This document shows positions 59,801-64,000 of a stretch of DNA of 64,000 nucleotides, piece after piece; positions within the stretch are counted from its first letter, which is position 1; each line of letters starts with the position of its first letter. Location: assembly GCA_009617715.1 (NCBI GenBank), contig VTFK01000348.1, positions 235,617-299,616 of the forward strand. Reading direction: 5' to 3'. This DNA comes from Plectrocnemia conspersa (Eukaryota > Arthropoda > Insecta > Trichoptera > Polycentropodidae). Under the pieces are notes generated by a model. That model worked only from the letters and a program-made list of their open reading frames with translations, made no database searches and had not been told where the DNA came from. A program made the position numbers and the translations under genes.

Positions 59801-62800
59801 GCGTTATATAAAATGTAAAACTGTGACCGTCATACATTAAGATGATATTTAGATTCAATCTATCTTCCGAAAGCAATACTTCACATTGAGGATTGGACAA
59901 AGTTTTCGTATAAAATATCAAAACGATCGAATCGGTCTTTTGAATCCAGTCAAATTTTGGTGGCGTCTTCTTAATCTGTGTTTCTTTCTGATTATCATCA
60001 GTGATTGCCTCTGAAGTTTCAAATTTAAAAGAATCGGCTTTCGTCAATATCAACGTTGGATATTTGAACTTTGAAGCTTCGGACAAAATATTTTTGATAT
60101 TATCATCTTTCTTCATCACTTGCGAACCGACCGTAGTATTGCTCGCCGAAGAAATGCTGCTCGTTTTAGATTCGTTCACGTTTAAGCTGCTCTCGCTGGA
60201 ACTTTTATTCGCCGTTGCCTCGCTGATTGAGTTGCTAATCATATTGCCTCCGTTTTCAGCTTGATTGGAGCTTTTCAAGCTTTCCATTGATTTGTTTTTC
60301 TCTTTGGTTCTGGGGCTGTCTTTATTGCTCTCGAATAAACTATTGAATCCCTCCTCTGATATTTGCGGATGTTTCAACGGACCGATCAGACACTTGGATA
60401 ACAAAGATTCGTAGTTGACCCACGCATGCACCTGATCGAAGAGTTGCGTGGCATCTTTTCCAGCGCCTCTCATCAACTCATCAGGACCTGAAATAATTAA
60501 AAAATATCATTTAATTATTTATTTTAAAAATTCGTTTTATCATAGGCGTAAGCGTAACTTTTCTGTTAAAATACTACTACAGTAAGGTTCATGAAACCAG
60601 GTTTTTCAGGTATTAGTCACCGATTACACCACTGGTCGATCGTGATGGTGATATTTATCCGAGCGTGAATTACCGCCGCAGCCAAGTATAACCAACTTAT
60701 TTGATCTAGAGAATTTATTTTTATACAAAAGGAACAAATAGCTTAAGTTTAGAAAAAAAGGAGCAAAAAAATAATCAATTCACTTTGGCGTTTCTCTTTG
60801 CGCTTCAAACCTAACTTGTATTATACGATATTTGTAGGGACCACCAGAACCATTAAAATGTAATTAGTCATAATAACTAATTGCTATATTTTTTTCTTGT
60901 CGATTTATACAAACAAATGCGTATTTGGGCGGATATCCAACACCAATAAAAGCACTTGCGAAAATTCTGTAGAATTACATCATTGCCCAGCCTAACTATG
61001 CCTTTATTAGACAATAGAAAATAGTATGTTTTCGCTGGAAGTGACGTGGAACTTCTCTTGAGGGTATATATATCCAGAAACAGCCGAATTAAATCACTTC
61101 CACAATGAATATATTGTACCTCCATCATCATCTCGCTTCTGACTTTGAAAAAACGAGATTTCAGACTAATTTGTACTGAGACAAAAATTAGAAAACCGAG
61201 AAAGCAGCAGCTTCCCATTTCGTCCTTCCAGTCCGATCCAACTAAACAATCATCAGAAACCTAAGAGTTGTGATGACCTGCGTGATGCAGTATTAAGGCG
61301 AGAACAAATGCGTATATGTCTATGTGTATAATTGCAAAAACTGTAGAGCGAATTAAAAAAACTTATTATTTTAAAAAATATTGAACTTACCTCCAGGATG
61401 ATAGTCTAAATAGTGTACAATGTTGTAAACTTTTCCCTTGATAGCAATCCAGGCATTTTCTGAAAAAATAAAAATAAAAATATATTAACTGGAATAAAAT
61501 ATGTAACAATCTTAAAATAAATTTCTAGGAAAAAAAAATTATGTCACATTTTAATAAAAATAATATCAGAGGATAGAATATGATAGATGATATGCCGTCG
61601 AGTGATTTAGCTAAATATGACACCGTGTATAATAAAATGATAATAAGATATTCTGGTAATCACAGTGCCCTTTATTGGTTAATTATTGCTATTTTCGTTT
61701 TAATTACTTAAATTAATTTAATAAACTAAGAATGCAGAAATTTGTTTTTTATTAGGAGTACAAACAAGTCGGCTTCACTTTATATATACATTATAATTAT
61801 TAAAATTGGAGAGTAAATTAGATAAAACGGCGCTTCCGCTACTTTTAATAGATATTAAATTAAAATGGTATCTAACATCATAATTGTTTTCTTTCAGAGT
61901 TAATATTTTGAGAACGTTGATAATTGATTATTCGGTAACATTTTCTAAACAAATTTTAGAGATGCTCTCATCGTATGAACTAGAGTTATTTCCAGATAGT
62001 GATTCTTCTCGAGAATTTCCCGAGAAAAATGCAAAATGATGATTTCTCATTTCTCGAGAATTATTTTTAAAATATTTTTAAATCTTGTGGTTTTAATCAC
62101 AAACTATTTTTATTATATTTGTTAAAAAAATATAATACTCAAAGAATTTATATTAAATTTTCAATGAAGGATTAAGTTGAAAGTTATAAAATTATCAAAT
62201 GAAGTAATTATCCGGTAATTTATTGCGCTATATATTGCCATTATCCATCGTTTTCCACATAAAGCAATACTGTTTATCAAAGAAAAGTCAGATTTTATTA
62301 CAAGACAATTTGGGTTTTATGGCGCCGTTTAGATTTTACTACATAATATAACTTATCCCCTCTTCTTCTATCAAGGTGTTCGTAAAAAATAAACCCGGGT
62401 TACCCGCAAATGAAGTAAGAAGTACCGGATGCAATTTACGACCCTCCTTCAATCAACTCACTGTTTATTTCCTCTAGTCTGATGGATGGCAAAAAAAATA
62501 CTTTACAACTTTGTTTATATTTTTGGCATTAAAATAAACGCGGAAACTTAAAATAAGTACATTTAAGCGTTTTACAATTCTTTATTGTACATATACAATC
62601 CTAAAGCGTTTAAAATATGAGCTCAATTTCGTCACTTTTACATCGACAATAGAGAACGAAAATGGCAAAGTTACTTTGAATACGTTTTTACTCTCGACGC
62701 GACAGTCCCCAAGGAATGTGTGTATTTCAACAATGGAAGTTTATTGAAAGTACAATTTCGCACAAAAGGATGATAAGTTTGTGTATATAGGTAGAGAAAA

Positions 62801-63008
62801 AGGGGCGTACTGGTTCAACCGTTAAAATAAAGTGCTAGATTTGTTTTAAATATAATTATACCAGGTGTATTGTGTGCAGCTAATTCGCTCGGCGATATTG
62901 CTCTTAGTCTTCCACCAGTTCCGGCGAGGTCTTTTCCTGAATTTCCGAGTCTGATCCAGTCCATAAGACTGTGCCCTGGTTGTAACGCACATTTGTTACG
63001 AGGATTTC
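56810..63008 (-). CDS. Cyb5r4: Cytochrome b5 reductase 4 (NCB5OR), 5' end not found
   Basis: Soluble fusion of cytochrome b5 and b5 reductase that passes electrons from NAD(P)H to haem, linked to ER redox and fatty-acid desaturation. Seven exons, 63008-62862, 61459-61391, 60487-59510, 59445-59249, 59176-59082, 58997-58908 and 57107-56810, join in phase to 623 residues. The first seen exon opens GNPRNKCALQPGHSLMDWIR, the family N-terminus, but begins within a codon, so a short start exon lies further right. Haem-binding YHPGG and QVHAWVNY follow. A serine-rich linker of about 110 residues precedes the CS domain (FDWIQKTDSIVLIFYTK). RSYTP binds FAD, AAGTGITPML and CICGPSPF bind nicotinamide; the end is NEDKLYCFLG. 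Human NCB5OR has 521 residues; the extra length is mainly that linker, encoded in one 978-bp exon. Confidence 0.94.
57900..58150. repeat. Possible SINE-like repeat, also at 61170-61345
   Basis: Two introns of the NCB5OR gene share blocks in the same order: CCTGATCTTCAAAGACAACA..., TGACACAGTATTACGGC, TATATGTATATTGTATAAT and TGTAGGGCGAATcc here, and GTGATGACCTGCGTGATGCAG..., ATTAAGGCGAGAACAAATGC, TATATGTCTATGTGTATAAT and TGTAGAGCGAATTAAA at 61270-61355. Identity is modest and no Pol III promoter is obvious. Confidence 0.35.
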
Positions 63009-64000
63009 CTGAAATAAAAAAAAAATCCAATTACTTCCACATTTTATAGTGATGTATATATATAAAAAAAATGATATTTTAATGTAGTTTACAAATAAAA
63101 ATGTCTATAGATATTCAAAATGTAAATTTACAAACTATATATACTAGTTTTAGAACATCCCTTAATTATTTTTTCGACATAGTTACTATGGATCTTAAAG
63201 TTTATTAAATTTAAGTCATATAAGTATCGCGCCTACTCTTTGTTTCAGCACCCAACGCGCGCAATTTTTCTGATAGCCTATTCTATCGATAACAGTTTCA
63301 TAAAGAACAGTTCTAAACACTTTTTCATCTTCTTATTTTTAATTCAGGAATCCATTTTGCTTGTTCATTGCAGCAAAAAACGATGAATTTGAGCAGCAGT
63401 ATTTCTTTTCTCGCAAAATAATTAGCTTTTATTAACCATGTAGCTTCATCTATGGAATAGCCCTCGTATTATTTGTACAATAAACGTATGAAGCATATAA
63501 ACCTTTGCGAATAAACATCGCAAAGTTCATCCCTTCATATGTATCTAATAAGCTATTTTAACAAATTGTCTGTTTCACAAATAAATATATCCCTTTCCGC
63601 GTCCCATTAAATTAAAAAACCTTTCCCATCAAATGAAAAACTTCGGTGTAAAAGGCAAAGGAAAAGCAATACAAATAACTCATTTCCCTAAAACTCATAT
63701 GCATATTCATAGGCATTCGAGTCGTACCCTCAGTCCTGGACTGATCGGAAGTCTGTACTGGAAAGGTTTAATCCGAGACGCTACATACTAGAAATAATTG
63801 TCATGACAAAACCTTTTTGCTCCCGAGTCGGACCAGTCAGCATTCCACAAAAAATGTTTGACCTTATTTGATACATATATATTACTAAATTAATAATTTT
63901 AATTAAAATTTCAGTAGCAAACAGTTTCCCTCAATTCATTTTAACCGTATATGTGAATTTATCTGTAATTGAAATGTAATTTGACTAAAATTGAGTACGT
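63009..64000. other. Upstream of the first visible NCB5OR exon
   Basis: The missing start exon of the NCB5OR gene should be here or beyond the window. I searched the minus strand for a short Met-led exon ending in one base before GT and found none that I would defend. Confidence 0.4.

Overview
The window is AT-rich nuclear DNA from an arthropod, almost certainly an insect. The genes are split by short introns with ordinary GT-AG ends. The 107-residue ATP synthase f subunit has the insect layout, one Pol II promoter has a TATA box plus an arthropod TCAGT initiator, and decayed mariner, hAT, piggyBac, MULE and LINE copies fill the gaps. I cannot fix the order. No source organism was given and every call comes from reading the sequence.

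Seven conserved protein genes can be reconstructed, most of them exon by exon with phases that close. Left to right: a PARN-type poly(A) ribonuclease (minus, 4069-7383), long-form tRNase Z/ELAC2 (plus, 9695-15487), proteasome subunit Rpn10/PSMD4 (minus, one GC-rich exon, 15644-16741), mitochondrial ATP synthase subunit f (plus, 18967-19525), Translin-associated factor X (minus, 22547-23776), an RFXANK/ANKRA2-type ankyrin protein (minus, 42891-51514, first exon 7.7 kb from the rest) and cytochrome b5 reductase 4/NCB5OR (minus, 56810-63008, 5' end not found). ELAC2 and Rpn10 converge with about 156 bp between stop codons. The others are separate units.

The most unusual object is at 28.4-34.9 kb. 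A TATA/initiator promoter precedes a non-coding locus built from tandem copies of two short hairpins, here called A (about 65 nt) and B (about 61 nt). I count sixteen A-type stems, some decayed, and seven full B-type stems plus one relic, all in the same orientation. Each sits between recurring splice-site-like motifs, so the locus reads as a spliced RNA whose exons are hairpins, in a higher-order repeat of about 1.07 kb (A, B, A, spacer exon C, A). Several stems change on both arms together, which points to selection on RNA structure. A 254-bp hAT-type MITE has inserted at one splice donor and its 8-bp target duplication is the donor sequence itself. The best reading is a lineage-specific miRNA-like or hairpin RNA cluster.

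The remaining DNA holds transposon debris and structured repeats: two related hAT MITEs with perfect 8-bp duplications (18.3 and 24.2 kb), a foldback with two 357-bp arms (37.7-38.4 kb), other foldbacks (7.9, 21.2 kb), LINE fragments (24.9-26.1, 39.0-39.7 kb), and a diverged repeat field inside the RFXANK-like first intron (47.3-51.3 kb) that carries 21 copies of the Sox/TCF-like heptamer AACAAAG.
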